This document shows, in pieces, positions 34,022-40,091 of a stretch of DNA of 42,216 nucleotides. Numbering within the stretch: the stretch's first letter is position 1; the number at the start of each line of letters is the position of its first letter. The translations under genes were made by a program, and so were the position numbers. This DNA is from Deltaproteobacteria bacterium (GTDB taxonomy: Bacteria > UBA10199 > SPLOWO2-01-44-7). Where the stretch lies: assembly GCA_030648035.1 (NCBI GenBank), contig JAUSII010000042.1:1-42216 (forward strand), written 5' to 3'. A model generated the notes under the pieces. That model did not search any database. It had not been told where the DNA came from and was given only the letters and a program-made list of their open reading frames with translations.

Positions 34022-34660
34022 ATGCGATTCAAAAACAAAAAAATAATTTCCCTGTTGCTGACGGCATTTTTCCTTTCTGCCTCCGTCAAGGCGGCCGATG
34101 TCGCCGTGGCTCCTTACGTCGGCCCAGCTCTCGTCTTTAACCGTGATTTCAATGGTGCAAACGGCAAATCAGCTCTTGGCTTTAGTATCGGCTTCGATGC
34201 CTTTTATCGCTTGTCTTGTAAGGGTTGTCGCAATTTCTCCTTAATAATGAATACCGGGTACACCTCGGTCGGCCCTTTTAGTTTTAGCGGTGTCCGTAGA
34301 AAAGCGACGGGGCATGTCGGGACGTTCAAAGAGACTCTCCAGCTGTTCAATTGGAATGTCGGAGTCAACTGGTCACCGAAGCCGGTCGGCAAAATCAAAT
34401 TCAATCTCTTTGCTGCACCCGGAATTTATCACACACGGAAGAAGGACGTCAGTTACCGCGATGGAAACAATAGGGACCTGCCCTTGCCTTCAATGTCCCA
34501 CAGCAAGACCGATTTTGGTATTCTAGTCGGCGGTGGGGCGGAGGTTATGCTCTCTAAGCGGTCCAGCATCAGTTTTACTCCAAGAGTGAATATCAACATG
34601 TCAAAGCTTTCTGAACGGTTGAACATTCAACTACCGATCAGTTTTAAATTTTATTTTTAA
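34022..34660 (+). CDS. Small outer-membrane beta-barrel protein
   Basis: This 212-residue protein has a clear signal peptide (~1-24, SASVKAADVA) that fixes the start at 34022. The mature sequence alternates hydrophobic and polar residues in strands separated by short turns and ends in a strand with terminal Phe (LPISFKFYF), the outer-membrane insertion signature. The family is OmpA/OmpW-like beta-barrel by general pattern only. It starts directly downstream of a sigma54 promoter divergent from the T4SS operon. It may act as an adhesin, exclusion or outer-membrane partner of the conjugation apparatus; this is inference. Confidence 0.75.
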   Translation: MRFKNKKIISLLLTAFFLSASVKAADVAVAPYVGPALVFNRDFNGANGKSALGFSIGFDAFYRLSCKGCRNFSLIMNTGYTSVGPFSFSGVRRKATGHVGTFKETLQLFNWNVGVNWSPKPVGKIKFNLFAAPGIYHTRKKDVSYRDGNNRDLPLPSMSHSKTDFGILVGGGAEVMLSKRSSISFTPRVNINMSKLSERLNIQLPISFKFYF

Positions 34661-34677
34661 AAACAAAGGAGGATTCC

Positions 34678-35073
34678 ATGGCAAACGAACAGAAGGAAAA
34701 GGCAAAAAAACCGCGCTTGTCGGTTTATGCCATCAGTAGGAGCGGGGGGGATAAAAAGGATTTCTTTGACCCCTGTGGGTCCGGCTTCAGGAACGAAAAG
34801 GACGGTTCCTTAACGATCGTGCTTCAGGACTACCCTCTCTACACTCCGGAACTTCATGCCCGGGCGCCCAAAGATGAGAAGCCGTGTTGGACGGCCATTC
34901 CGATGGGCCGCTACAGAGTGTTTCAACTTCCGGGCAAAGCAGAAGAGGGAAAAACCCAGTGGAGAGAGATTGGAAAGGCCTTCGGCAACAGAGACGGGTC
35001 TCTGCGTGTCATCCTGAAATACATCCCGACTACCAATCGCCTCAACATAAGGTTGCCCAAGGAGGCGGAATAA
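34678..35073 (+). CDS. Small cytoplasmic protein with a duplicated DGSL module (mobile-element type)
   Basis: This 131-residue protein has an AAAGGAGG site before the ATG. It contains two copies of a ~40-residue module: GSGFRNEKDGSLTIVLQDYP (~33-52) and GKAFGNRDGSLRVILKYIP (~98-116), each ending in a hydrophobic strand followed by RAPKDE or RLPKEAE. Single-copy versions (IGxAWxxKDGKGFxxxLDAxPxxGRxxLR) are familiar from small plasmid and ICE proteins, though I cannot name a Pfam. The function is unknown; it is possibly a beta-rich nucleic-acid or protein adaptor. It is followed by a second small gene with no gap. Confidence 0.65.
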   Translation: MANEQKEKAKKPRLSVYAISRSGGDKKDFFDPCGSGFRNEKDGSLTIVLQDYPLYTPELHARAPKDEKPCWTAIPMGRYRVFQLPGKAEEGKTQWREIGKAFGNRDGSLRVILKYIPTTNRLNIRLPKEAE

Positions 35074-35367
35074 ATGGATGCGCATATCTGTAAACATTGC
35101 AAAAAAAATCTAAGAGCAGAAATCCGCATTTACGATGAGGATGCGTTGTATCTGGATATCTGTGCAGAAGGACTGCCGATTAAAACGGAAAACGGAGCAG
35201 AGATCGGTTGTTTTTATTGTTTTCCGTCAAGACGGATTCAGGGCGGTTTTCTTTTTGTGCGCAATGCATTTGGTGTTGCCGCGGAAGAGCAAAAAACAAA
35301 ATCCGTCGAAAACAACCCGAAGCAAGTTAAAAATGTTTCATTAACGGATGAGGAAAAAAGAATATGA
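35074..35367 (+). CDS. Small Cys-motif (zinc-ribbon-like) protein
   Basis: This 97-residue protein begins immediately after the stop of the previous gene, with AAGGAGG inside the end of that gene. The N-terminus has CKHCKK (6-11) and a later IGCFYCFPSRR (~44-54), so four Cys in two CxxC-type pairs could bind one zinc ion. The C-terminal third is charged and probably disordered. The family is not recognised. It overlaps the next gene by 4 bp and is probably a small regulatory or DNA-handling protein of the element. Confidence 0.6.
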   Translation: MDAHICKHCKKNLRAEIRIYDEDALYLDICAEGLPIKTENGAEIGCFYCFPSRRIQGGFLFVRNAFGVAAEEQKTKSVENNPKQVKNVSLTDEEKRI

Positions 35368-35564
35368 AGAAAATGGATATGCCGGAAAAATCCTCAGTGC
35401 TTTTGCTTTTTCTTGATCTCCTCGGCGTGGGCTTAAGAGAGATCAACAAAGCGGGAAATCTGTCTGCCGTTCAATATCATGCGACCAAGCTGATCCATCT
35501 CATAGGGGTTTTTAGGAGAAGTTTGACCGATCCTAAACAACCTCCCCGGAACACGGGGGCATAG
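35364..35564 (+). CDS. Small hypothetical protein
   Basis: This gene encodes 66 residues, with an ATGA overlap with the upstream gene. A helical hydrophobic N-terminal half (SVLLLFLDLLGVGLREINKA) is followed by a basic C-terminus. I recognise no family. Support comes from coupling on both sides: the next gene has a possible GTG start overlapping this stop codon (TAGTG). Confidence 0.5.
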   Translation: MKKMDMPEKSSVLLLFLDLLGVGLREINKAGNLSAVQYHATKLIHLIGVFRRSLTDPKQPPRNTGA

Positions 35565-36415
35565 TGGAAATGATCAAAAACAGGAAAATTCACTTTTCCG
35601 TTTTTGTCCTTCTTTTGGCCGTCACGATCCTGTCCTCCTGCTTTGTCTGGTTATATTACCTCCGTGCCGATCGGCTCCGTTCGGCCAATGACTATTATTT
35701 ACGGGAACGTAACGGGATTCTTCGCGAAATGGCCGGAGTCTATTATATCTTGGCCCGAACCGAAGAGATATTGGGACAGCTTGGGTTATCGGCAGAACAA
35801 TTTCAGAGAAGGCTCCTTTCCGATTTGACGGATGACTCTACTTCTTTCCGGCAAGCATCGCTGCAAAAGGCGGCGGCCCTTCTGTTGACGGAGCAGACCC
35901 CACTTGAAATCGGCACGACCATCATGCGCCCGATCTCCCCCCAAATAAAATCATATGGTGAAACAATCCTTCGAAAGGCCCACAACTTGGGTAAAATCTT
36001 TGATCAGAGCAGAATCAGCTTGCGGTTCATTCCCAGCATTTTTCCCGTGCTGGGGCGCCTCAAATCTCTCTACGGGTGGCGTGTCCATCCCATTCATGCT
36101 TCCAGGCAATTTCACAAGGGGATAGATATTGCGGCTCAAAATGGCACGTCAGTGGTGGCAACAGCCGACGGGGAAGTTGTTTTTGCCGGAAAAGAAGGGG
36201 GCTATGGGCAGAGCATTCTCATTGCCCATTCAGCTCTTTTTAAAACTCGATATTCCCACTTGGGCGGGATTCGTGTCGGGTTGCGTCAGCGGATTAGAAG
36301 AGGGGATGTTATCGGCGTCGTCGGCTCTTCCGGGCAATCTACAGGCCCTCATTTGCATTACGAAGTACATGTCCATGGTCAACCCAAAGATCCCATCCGG
36401 TTTATTTTTAACTGA
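35564..36415 (+). CDS. M23 (LytM-type) endopeptidase, probable T4SS cell-wall hydrolase
   Basis: This protein has 283 residues if it starts at GTG 35564; an ATG two codons later (35570) is equally plausible. An N-terminal TM anchor (~10-30) is followed by a helical/coiled region (~35-130). The M23 domain (~165-283) has YGWRVHPIHASRQFHKGIDI (zinc His and Asp of HxxxD), then TADGEVVFAG, then GPHLHYEVHV (HxH). All zinc ligands are present, so it should cleave peptidoglycan cross-links. In this cluster, which lacks a VirB1 lytic transglycosylase, it probably opens the wall for the apparatus. Confidence 0.9.
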   Translation: MEMIKNRKIHFSVFVLLLAVTILSSCFVWLYYLRADRLRSANDYYLRERNGILREMAGVYYILARTEEILGQLGLSAEQFQRRLLSDLTDDSTSFRQASLQKAAALLLTEQTPLEIGTTIMRPISPQIKSYGETILRKAHNLGKIFDQSRISLRFIPSIFPVLGRLKSLYGWRVHPIHASRQFHKGIDIAAQNGTSVVATADGEVVFAGKEGGYGQSILIAHSALFKTRYSHLGGIRVGLRQRIRRGDVIGVVGSSGQSTGPHLHYEVHVHGQPKDPIRFIFN

Positions 36416-36511
36416 AACCAACTCACGCCGCTTCAGGACTGCATGTATGAGGAGCCCCTCCAAATACATGTGCTCATACAGAGCTCATTTTTTAAAGTAT
36501 TTGAAATCAAT

Positions 36512-36644
36512 GGAAAATTTCAATCAGACAGGGGGTGATTGCGCTCCGCGACCGCCGGCCACTCTCTCCCACCCATAGGGTCCCATGGAGAGAGTGGCCG
36601 CCGCTCGCTTCGCTTAACCACCCCCTGTCTGATTGAAATTTTCC
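36512..36644. repeat. 133-bp nested inverted repeat (MITE-like or structured RNA/DNA)
   Basis: The outer arms 36512-36537 and 36619-36644 are perfect 26-bp inverted repeats. The inner arms 36557-36569 and 36587-36599 (GGCCACTCTCTCC and its complement) are also perfect. The ~19-bp segments between them pair only in part. No ORF is carried. It could be a miniature transposon remnant, a strong bidirectional terminator after the M23 gene, or a recognition element of the mobile element. Confidence 0.85.
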
Positions 36645-36862
36645 AAGAAGGTTAAATATTGATGATTTTTTAAGATAAGATTTTATTTATTTTTGATTTC
36701 ATTTTTTTCTAACACACCCAACGCTGTACAAGTTTTTTTGCAAAGTGGCCGGAGTCTATTGTTCGAGATTATAAGTTCCAAACACCGTGTCTCATCATGC
36801 TGAATGTTGTTTTTAATAACCTGCCTCAATCAGTTTCTACGAAATAGCCCAATGTCCTTTTC

Positions 36863-36881
36863 ATGACCTCTTCGAGGTCAT
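36863..36881. repeat. Hairpin 1 of the array
   Basis: ATGACCTC-TTC-GAGGTCAT, perfect 8-bp arms with a 3-nt loop, followed by a TTCGG stretch. It has no T-run, so it is not an obvious terminator. Confidence 0.7.
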
Positions 36882-36900
36882 TCGGTCACAATAAGGTGCC

Positions 36901-36943
36901 ACAAAAACCGCGCCAACCCCTACGGGGTTGTCACGGCTTTTGT
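36901..36943. repeat. Hairpin 2 of the array, two nested stems
   Basis: The inner stem CAACCCC-TAC-GGGGTTG (36914-36930) is perfect. The outer arms ACAAAAACCG and CGGCTTTTGT (36901-36910, 36934-36943) pair except for one opposed A/C. Together they form a cruciform-like structure. Confidence 0.65.
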
Positions 36944-36971
36944 AAATGGCGGGAGCATTATAGCCCCCTAT

Positions 36972-36991
36972 TATCCCCCTAAAGGGGGATA
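36972..36991. terminator. Hairpin 3 of the array, terminator-like
   Basis: TATCCCCCT-AA-AGGGGGATA, perfect 9-bp GC-rich arms with a T7 run starting 8 nt later (36999). The gap before the T-run is longer than usual for an intrinsic terminator, so termination is plausible but not certain. It would shield the small gene set at 37100 from upstream transcription. Confidence 0.45.
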
Positions 36992-36998
36992 CAAGGAA

Positions 36999-37047
36999 TT
37001 TTTTTCTTTTTTCCTCGTCATCAGTGAGAGGAAAAAAAGAAAAAAAA
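36999..37047. repeat. Hairpin 4 of the array, homopurine/homopyrimidine
   Basis: A T7-C-T6-CCTC arm (36999-37016) faces GAGG-A7-G-A8 (37028-37047), nearly perfect with a bulge of 1-2 nt. The pure purine/pyrimidine strands are unusual and could also form a triplex. A TAATTAATAAT stretch follows and may serve as a -10 region for the gene at 37100. Confidence 0.6.
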
Positions 37048-37099
37048 TATTAATTAATAATGCGCGCGCCCGCCCAACGGGCCGCCGGAAAGGGGCAAA

Positions 37100-37408
37100 A
37101 TGGAGGTCATTTACAGCTACACGGAAGAGCAGGCCATTGAGGATGGGGTGCTCATTGAGTATCCCCATAAAAAAGGGTGGTGTTGCACCCGCACGGTTTG
37201 GGAGGAATTGCCGGAAAAGGACGACGAGGGAAAAATGCGACATCTTGGAGCCATCATTGTTGATGCCTTTTTTGAAACCCGTCGGGTTTTCAAACAAAAA
37301 CCAGACGAATGGCTTGTTGCCTCCGGCCGCTATGTCAAAGAGTCCGGCTATTGGCTGGCCAGAAACTCTTTGGGCGGCATCACCATCATGAAACCGGAAG
37401 ACTACTAA
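37100..37408 (+). CDS. Small hypothetical protein (mobile-element type)
   Basis: This 102-residue protein has an ATG behind GGAAAGGGG. It is soluble and starts MEVIYSYTEEQAIEDGVLIE, then PHKKGWCCTRTVWEELPEKD. Proteins opening with a Tyr-Ser-x-x-xAI-x-DG-x-L-x-(E/D) pattern are common in phages, ICEs and plasmids; the function is not known to me. It is the first gene of a run of five small genes leading to the integrase and the first after the hairpin array. Confidence 0.6.
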   Translation: MEVIYSYTEEQAIEDGVLIEYPHKKGWCCTRTVWEELPEKDDEGKMRHLGAIIVDAFFETRRVFKQKPDEWLVASGRYVKESGYWLARNSLGGITIMKPEDY

Positions 37409-37422
37409 ACAAGGGGGAAACT

Positions 37423-37743
37423 ATGAACGACATTACGACAACGGATTTTTCAAAGTTTGGGTCCAGAGAAAGAAAAATGACTGAAGACCTGTTGAAAGCA
37501 TGGAGGGAGCAGGGTTTGCCAGAAGATTTTTACGGCGATGAAGTTGCCGTCATGTTGAACACTCACAGCGGGTGTGTGTTCCTTACCAACGCGGATTTTC
37601 AGGTTGCGATGATGAATCGTGACAATCTGGAGTCTTTCTATTCCTGCCCGATATGCGGGCAGGAAGGATTTAAGCAGGAGATGCAGCACAATGAATCTAA
37701 TGAAGAATGCCAAGAGTATTTAAGGGAACTTGGCGTTAAATAA
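37423..37743 (+). CDS. Small Cys-motif hypothetical protein
   Basis: The start is placed at ATG 37423, which has AAGGGGGAAA just upstream, giving 106 residues; the longer open frame to 37309 overlaps the previous gene without support. The C-terminal part has YSCPICGQEGFKQEMQHNESNEEC, a CxxC followed by a His and a Cys, resembling a C2HC zinc knuckle. The N-terminal half is helical. It is possibly a DNA-binding accessory protein of the element; this is inference. Confidence 0.6.
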   Translation: MNDITTTDFSKFGSRERKMTEDLLKAWREQGLPEDFYGDEVAVMLNTHSGCVFLTNADFQVAMMNRDNLESFYSCPICGQEGFKQEMQHNESNEECQEYLRELGVK

Positions 37744-37767
37744 TTTCTATCAGAAAGGACAAAAACA

Positions 37768-37983
37768 ATGAAAACAAATGCACATGATCTTTATTCTCTC
37801 GCTGTTCAATATCGAAATGATGTCGAACAAAGGATTGACCAGCTTCGTTTATGTCATGAGGATATGGGGGATTTTTTGAATTGTGGAGGCGATTGCGATC
37901 TTATGGACCAAATCAATCATTGGAAGGCAACACTTGAAGAAATCAAATTCGTTTTAGCCGCGAACAGCAAGGGGGAGAAATGA
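37768..37983 (+). CDS. Small hypothetical protein
   Basis: This 71-residue, helical, acidic protein has an ATG preceded by GAAAGGAC. It contains no signal peptide or TM helix. Two Cys (NCGGDCDL) lie mid-protein. I recognise no family. It overlaps the next gene by 4 bp (ATGA), so it is probably translated as part of this small-gene operon. Confidence 0.5.
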   Translation: MKTNAHDLYSLAVQYRNDVEQRIDQLRLCHEDMGDFLNCGGDCDLMDQINHWKATLEEIKFVLAANSKGEK

Positions 37984-38252
37984 GGGGACAACACACTTCA
38001 AAACCGTGGAAGCATAACAAAAATGAAATTTATGGAAATGACGGCAGGGATTTCATCGCCGAAGTTTTCGACGAAAGCAGAGATTATCCGTGGAACAGGG
38101 CTCTCATTGTTACAGCACCGGATTTATTGCAGGCCTGCAAAGATGCCTACGTTTACATTGATCGGATTCTAGACAAAATGGGCGGGGATAACGGCGGGAA
38201 AACGTTGCTCCAGTTGATCGGAAAAGCCATTGCCAAAGCCGAAGGAAAATAG
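37980..38252 (+). CDS. Small phage/ICE-type hypothetical protein
   Basis: This 90-residue protein has an ATG in an ATGA overlap with the upstream gene. It has the NRALIVTAPDLLQACKDAYVYI pattern that recurs in short phage and ICE proteins, followed by a Gly-rich turn and a C-terminal helix. The function is unknown. Its presence supports a mobile origin for this region. Confidence 0.6.
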   Translation: MRGQHTSKPWKHNKNEIYGNDGRDFIAEVFDESRDYPWNRALIVTAPDLLQACKDAYVYIDRILDKMGGDNGGKTLLQLIGKAIAKAEGK

Positions 38253-38279
38253 AAGTATAACTTGGAGGGGGCAAAATTC

Positions 38280-38307
38280 TTTCCCACGGCGGGAAAGAAA
38301 ATTTCCC
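38280..38307. promoter_or_regulatory. Three-half-site operator upstream of the xis/int promoter (probable sigma54 enhancer)
   Basis: TTTCCCAC-GGC-GGGAAAG-AAAA-TTTCCC. The 17-nt core GGGAAAGAAAATTTCCC (38291-38307) differs from the one at 33882-33898 at two central positions. The first two half-sites extend to a perfect 9-bp dyad (38277-38285 and 38291-38299). It lies 69 bp upstream of the sigma54 promoter, an enhancer-like distance, in the same orientation as the T4SS copy. Confidence 0.75.
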
Positions 38308-38376
38308 TACCCTGTCGCCCTGATTATTTCGGGGGGCGCAATCGTTAATGTTTTTTCGCTCTTTGACAATCTGGGT

Positions 38377-38392
38377 TTGGCACGAAGATTGC
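38377..38392 (+). promoter_or_regulatory. Sigma54 promoter of the excisionase/integrase operon
   Basis: TTGGCACG-AAGA-TTGC is an exact consensus match with correct spacing. The predicted start is about 38404, only ~4 nt before the ATG at 38408, so the transcript would be near-leaderless if that start is used. Confidence 0.88.
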
Positions 38393-38407
38393 TTTTCTTA
38401 TTCAGCA

Positions 38408-38644
38408 ATGACTGGAAAACCTCTAACGATGAACGAGCTTTGTTTATTTCTTGGATGCAGGAAATCAACACTGTTTCAGTACAATCGGGAGGGGTTGCCC
38501 CGTTTTTATGTGGGCAAAGAATGTCGCTATATTCTTTTCAAGGTTATTGATTGGTTGGAAAGGCGATCCAGGAATCGTGCACCACAAATGGACCTAACTT
38601 TTGATCCCAAAGAGGAGATCAAAAATGCCAGCAAACGTTCATAA
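38408..38644 (+). CDS. xis: Excisionase-like small HTH (MerR/Xis type) DNA-binding protein
   Basis: This protein has 78 residues from ATG 38408; ATG 38429 is an alternative, and an upstream ATG (38348) is rejected because it precedes the promoter. The core MNELCLFLGCRKSTLFQYNR, then EGLPRFYVGKECRYILFKVIDWL, is the MerR/excisionase winged-helix pattern (HTH, then Gly-Leu-Pro, then a K/R strand and a helix ending WL). It overlaps the integrase gene by 20 bp and shares its sigma54 promoter. The likely role is to steer the recombinase toward excision. A helix-turn-helix regulator is the alternative. Confidence 0.75.
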   Translation: MTGKPLTMNELCLFLGCRKSTLFQYNREGLPRFYVGKECRYILFKVIDWLERRSRNRAPQMDLTFDPKEEIKNASKRS

Positions 38645-39788
38645 AAGAGCACACAAAACAAAAAAAGGGGAAATCACTTGGCGCTTGGTTGTTCGAGAAC
38701 CGGGGGCCAATGATGTGAGCATCCCTCTGGGATTGGTCAATGAACAGGAAGCGGAGAGGCGGAGAGTATTATTGTTGGCCGAAATGCTCAAGGGTGATTA
38801 TCAGAAGGAGCCGGCCATTTCTTTATTCTATGAGGAATTTGTCGAAAAATTCTTCAGGGATTACGCGAACACTTTACCCGAGAAAACCCTAAGCGGGTAT
38901 GAGAACGCATTGAAGAAACTGTTGAGCAAATATGTTGGTAGATTAAGACTCAACAAAATCAAACGGTATGACATTGAAAGATGTCTGGCGGAATACAATG
39001 TAATGGATACAACCAAAAATCGTTTCCTTTGCTACTTGAGAGTGTTTTTTAGAAAAGCGGTTGAATGGGAATATCTGGCCAAGTCTCCGATGGATGGCAT
39101 TAAAAGTTTCCGTGAAGAAAAAGGGCGCGGCAGTCATGCATTGACCTCCAGTCAGTTAAGTTCCATCTGGAACGGTTTGAATCGATGGCAGGCTTCAGTG
39201 TTGCGAGTTTTTCTTTACACGGGGATGCGTCATGGAGAGCTTTCCAATTTTAAGTTCAAGGACATCAATTGGGATGCCGACATGCTTGCCATCGTCTGTG
39301 ATAAAACAAGAAAAACAAAGAACAGAAAGACGCGCTACATACCGATGAGTCAAGACCTCAAAGAAGAACTTTTATTTTTGAGGGAGCGTCTTCCTGATTA
39401 TCGGGGAGGTCATGGTCGAGAGGTCTCGCGCCTTCCTCATCAAAGAGAATATGTTTTCTGTCACCAAAATGGCGATAAAATTAAAAGCTTCAAGGGGACC
39501 ATTCATTTTATCATGCGAAAGCATGGAATAACGGATGTGACTACTCATGGCTTGAGAAAGACCTTTTGTAGCCAATTGGGACGCGCTGGTGTGCATCCCA
39601 AGGTGGCTCAGAGGCTCATGGGTCATTCCGACATTCGTTTAACAATGGATGTCTATACGGAGATCGGTGATGAGGACGTAAAAAATGCTATAAAGTCGTT
39701 GCCCAGCGTTGCCGAAATGAGACGTTCTCAACTTACTGTCGTTGATGGCCAGAAGGAATGTGGCGGGAAGACTGGGTGGGGCAAATGA
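38625..39788 (+). CDS. int: Tyrosine recombinase (ICE integrase)
   Basis: The start is set at ATG 38625, with GAGGAG just upstream, giving 387 residues (the TTG at 38601 is in frame but lacks a site). An N-terminal arm-binding region (~1-60) and SAM-like core-binding domain (~65-160) are followed by the catalytic domain with Arg in TGMRHGELSNF, Lys in the DKTRKTKNRKTRYIPM strand, HGLRKTF (HxxR) and MGHSDIRLTMDVYTEI with the nucleophilic Tyr. All catalytic residues are present. The last base of the stop codon is the discriminator base of the tRNA-Thr gene on the other strand. That places the integrase against the tRNA 3' end, the usual attachment site. Confidence 0.93.
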   Translation: MPANVHKRAHKTKKGEITWRLVVREPGANDVSIPLGLVNEQEAERRRVLLLAEMLKGDYQKEPAISLFYEEFVEKFFRDYANTLPEKTLSGYENALKKLLSKYVGRLRLNKIKRYDIERCLAEYNVMDTTKNRFLCYLRVFFRKAVEWEYLAKSPMDGIKSFREEKGRGSHALTSSQLSSIWNGLNRWQASVLRVFLYTGMRHGELSNFKFKDINWDADMLAIVCDKTRKTKNRKTRYIPMSQDLKEELLFLRERLPDYRGGHGREVSRLPHQREYVFCHQNGDKIKSFKGTIHFIMRKHGITDVTTHGLRKTFCSQLGRAGVHPKVAQRLMGHSDIRLTMDVYTEIGDEDVKNAIKSLPSVAEMRRSQLTVVDGQKECGGKTGWGK

Positions 39789-39860
39789 GCCAACGGGGAG
39801 AATCGAACTCCCGACCTATTCATTACGAATGAATTGCTCTACCAGCTGAGCTACGTTGGC
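39788..39860 (-). tRNA. tRNA-Thr (anticodon CGT)
   Basis: This 73-nt cloverleaf on the minus strand has acceptor GCCAACG/CGTTGGC, a D arm GCTC/GAGC, an anticodon stem ATTCA/TGAAT with loop TTCGTAA (anticodon CGT), a T arm GGGAG/CTCCC with loop TTCGATT, and discriminator T. All stems pair. The 3' end abuts the integrase gene, so this is the probable attachment site of the element. Confidence 0.95.
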
Positions 39861-39869
39861 TTGAATGCT

Positions 39870-39891
39870 GTGGCCACATTATGGCGACGAA
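39870..39891. repeat. 22-bp direct repeat, copy 1
   Basis: This is a GTGGCCACATTATGGCGACG-type sequence just 5' of the intact tRNA. It matches 39993-40014 at 20 of 22 positions. It may be the conserved promoter spacer of duplicated tRNA genes (minus-strand CATAAT resembles a -10 box). Confidence 0.75.
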
Positions 39892-39960
39892 TAGAATCAA
39901 AAACTTCTGTGTTTTGCAACCATTTGATTTCACAAGTCCAATGGCTACAGTGGGTCTTCT

Positions 39961-39982
39961 CATTACAATCCGTTGCTCTACA
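39961..39982 (-). pseudogene. Degenerate tRNA fragment (D-stem to anticodon region)
   Basis: The minus strand reads TGTAGAGCAACGGATTGTAATG, matching the D-stem/anticodon part of tRNA-Thr but with a loop closer to TGT. Both tRNA ends are missing. Confidence 0.5.
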
Positions 39983-39992
39983 GAAGGGGGTT

Positions 39993-40014
39993 GTGGCTAT
40001 ATTATGGCGACGAA
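39993..40014. repeat. 22-bp direct repeat, copy 2
   Basis: Second copy of the repeat at 39870-39891 with two C-to-T differences, lying 5' of the degenerate tRNA fragment at 39961. This implies that tRNA plus flank was duplicated as one unit. Confidence 0.75.
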
Positions 40015-40091
40015 GCGAAGCCAGAATTTCTCCGCCATTCCAACCTTTTGATTTTATGAAAATATTTTTCATAAAAATAGCGTGGAACAAC

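Larger units (their letters stand above)
36416..37099. other. 684-bp non-coding region dense in inverted repeats (candidate oriT or replication control region)
   Basis: No credible gene is visible here. It holds a 133-bp nested inverted repeat (36512-36644), an A/T-rich stretch (36650-36860) in which I see nothing specific, and then four consecutive hairpins (36863-37047) listed separately. It separates the T4SS/M23 gene set from the small genes leading to the integrase. The clustered dyads in the only large gap of the mobile region fit an origin of transfer, but no nic consensus was recognised. Confidence 0.45.
23501..39788. mobile_element. Putative integrative and conjugative element, tRNA-proximal part (left limit not established)
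   Basis: This span joins a full VirB-type mating apparatus, a coupling protein, a replication-relaxation-like protein, small mobile-element-type genes, an excisionase-like HTH protein and a tyrosine recombinase ending at the 3' end of tRNA-Thr. That last position is the usual attL/attR arrangement for tRNA-targeting ICEs. I saw no second copy of the tRNA 3' half to the left, so the given left coordinate is just the end of the T4SS operon. The sigma54-controlled block 12762-23492 might also belong to the element. Confidence 0.7.
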
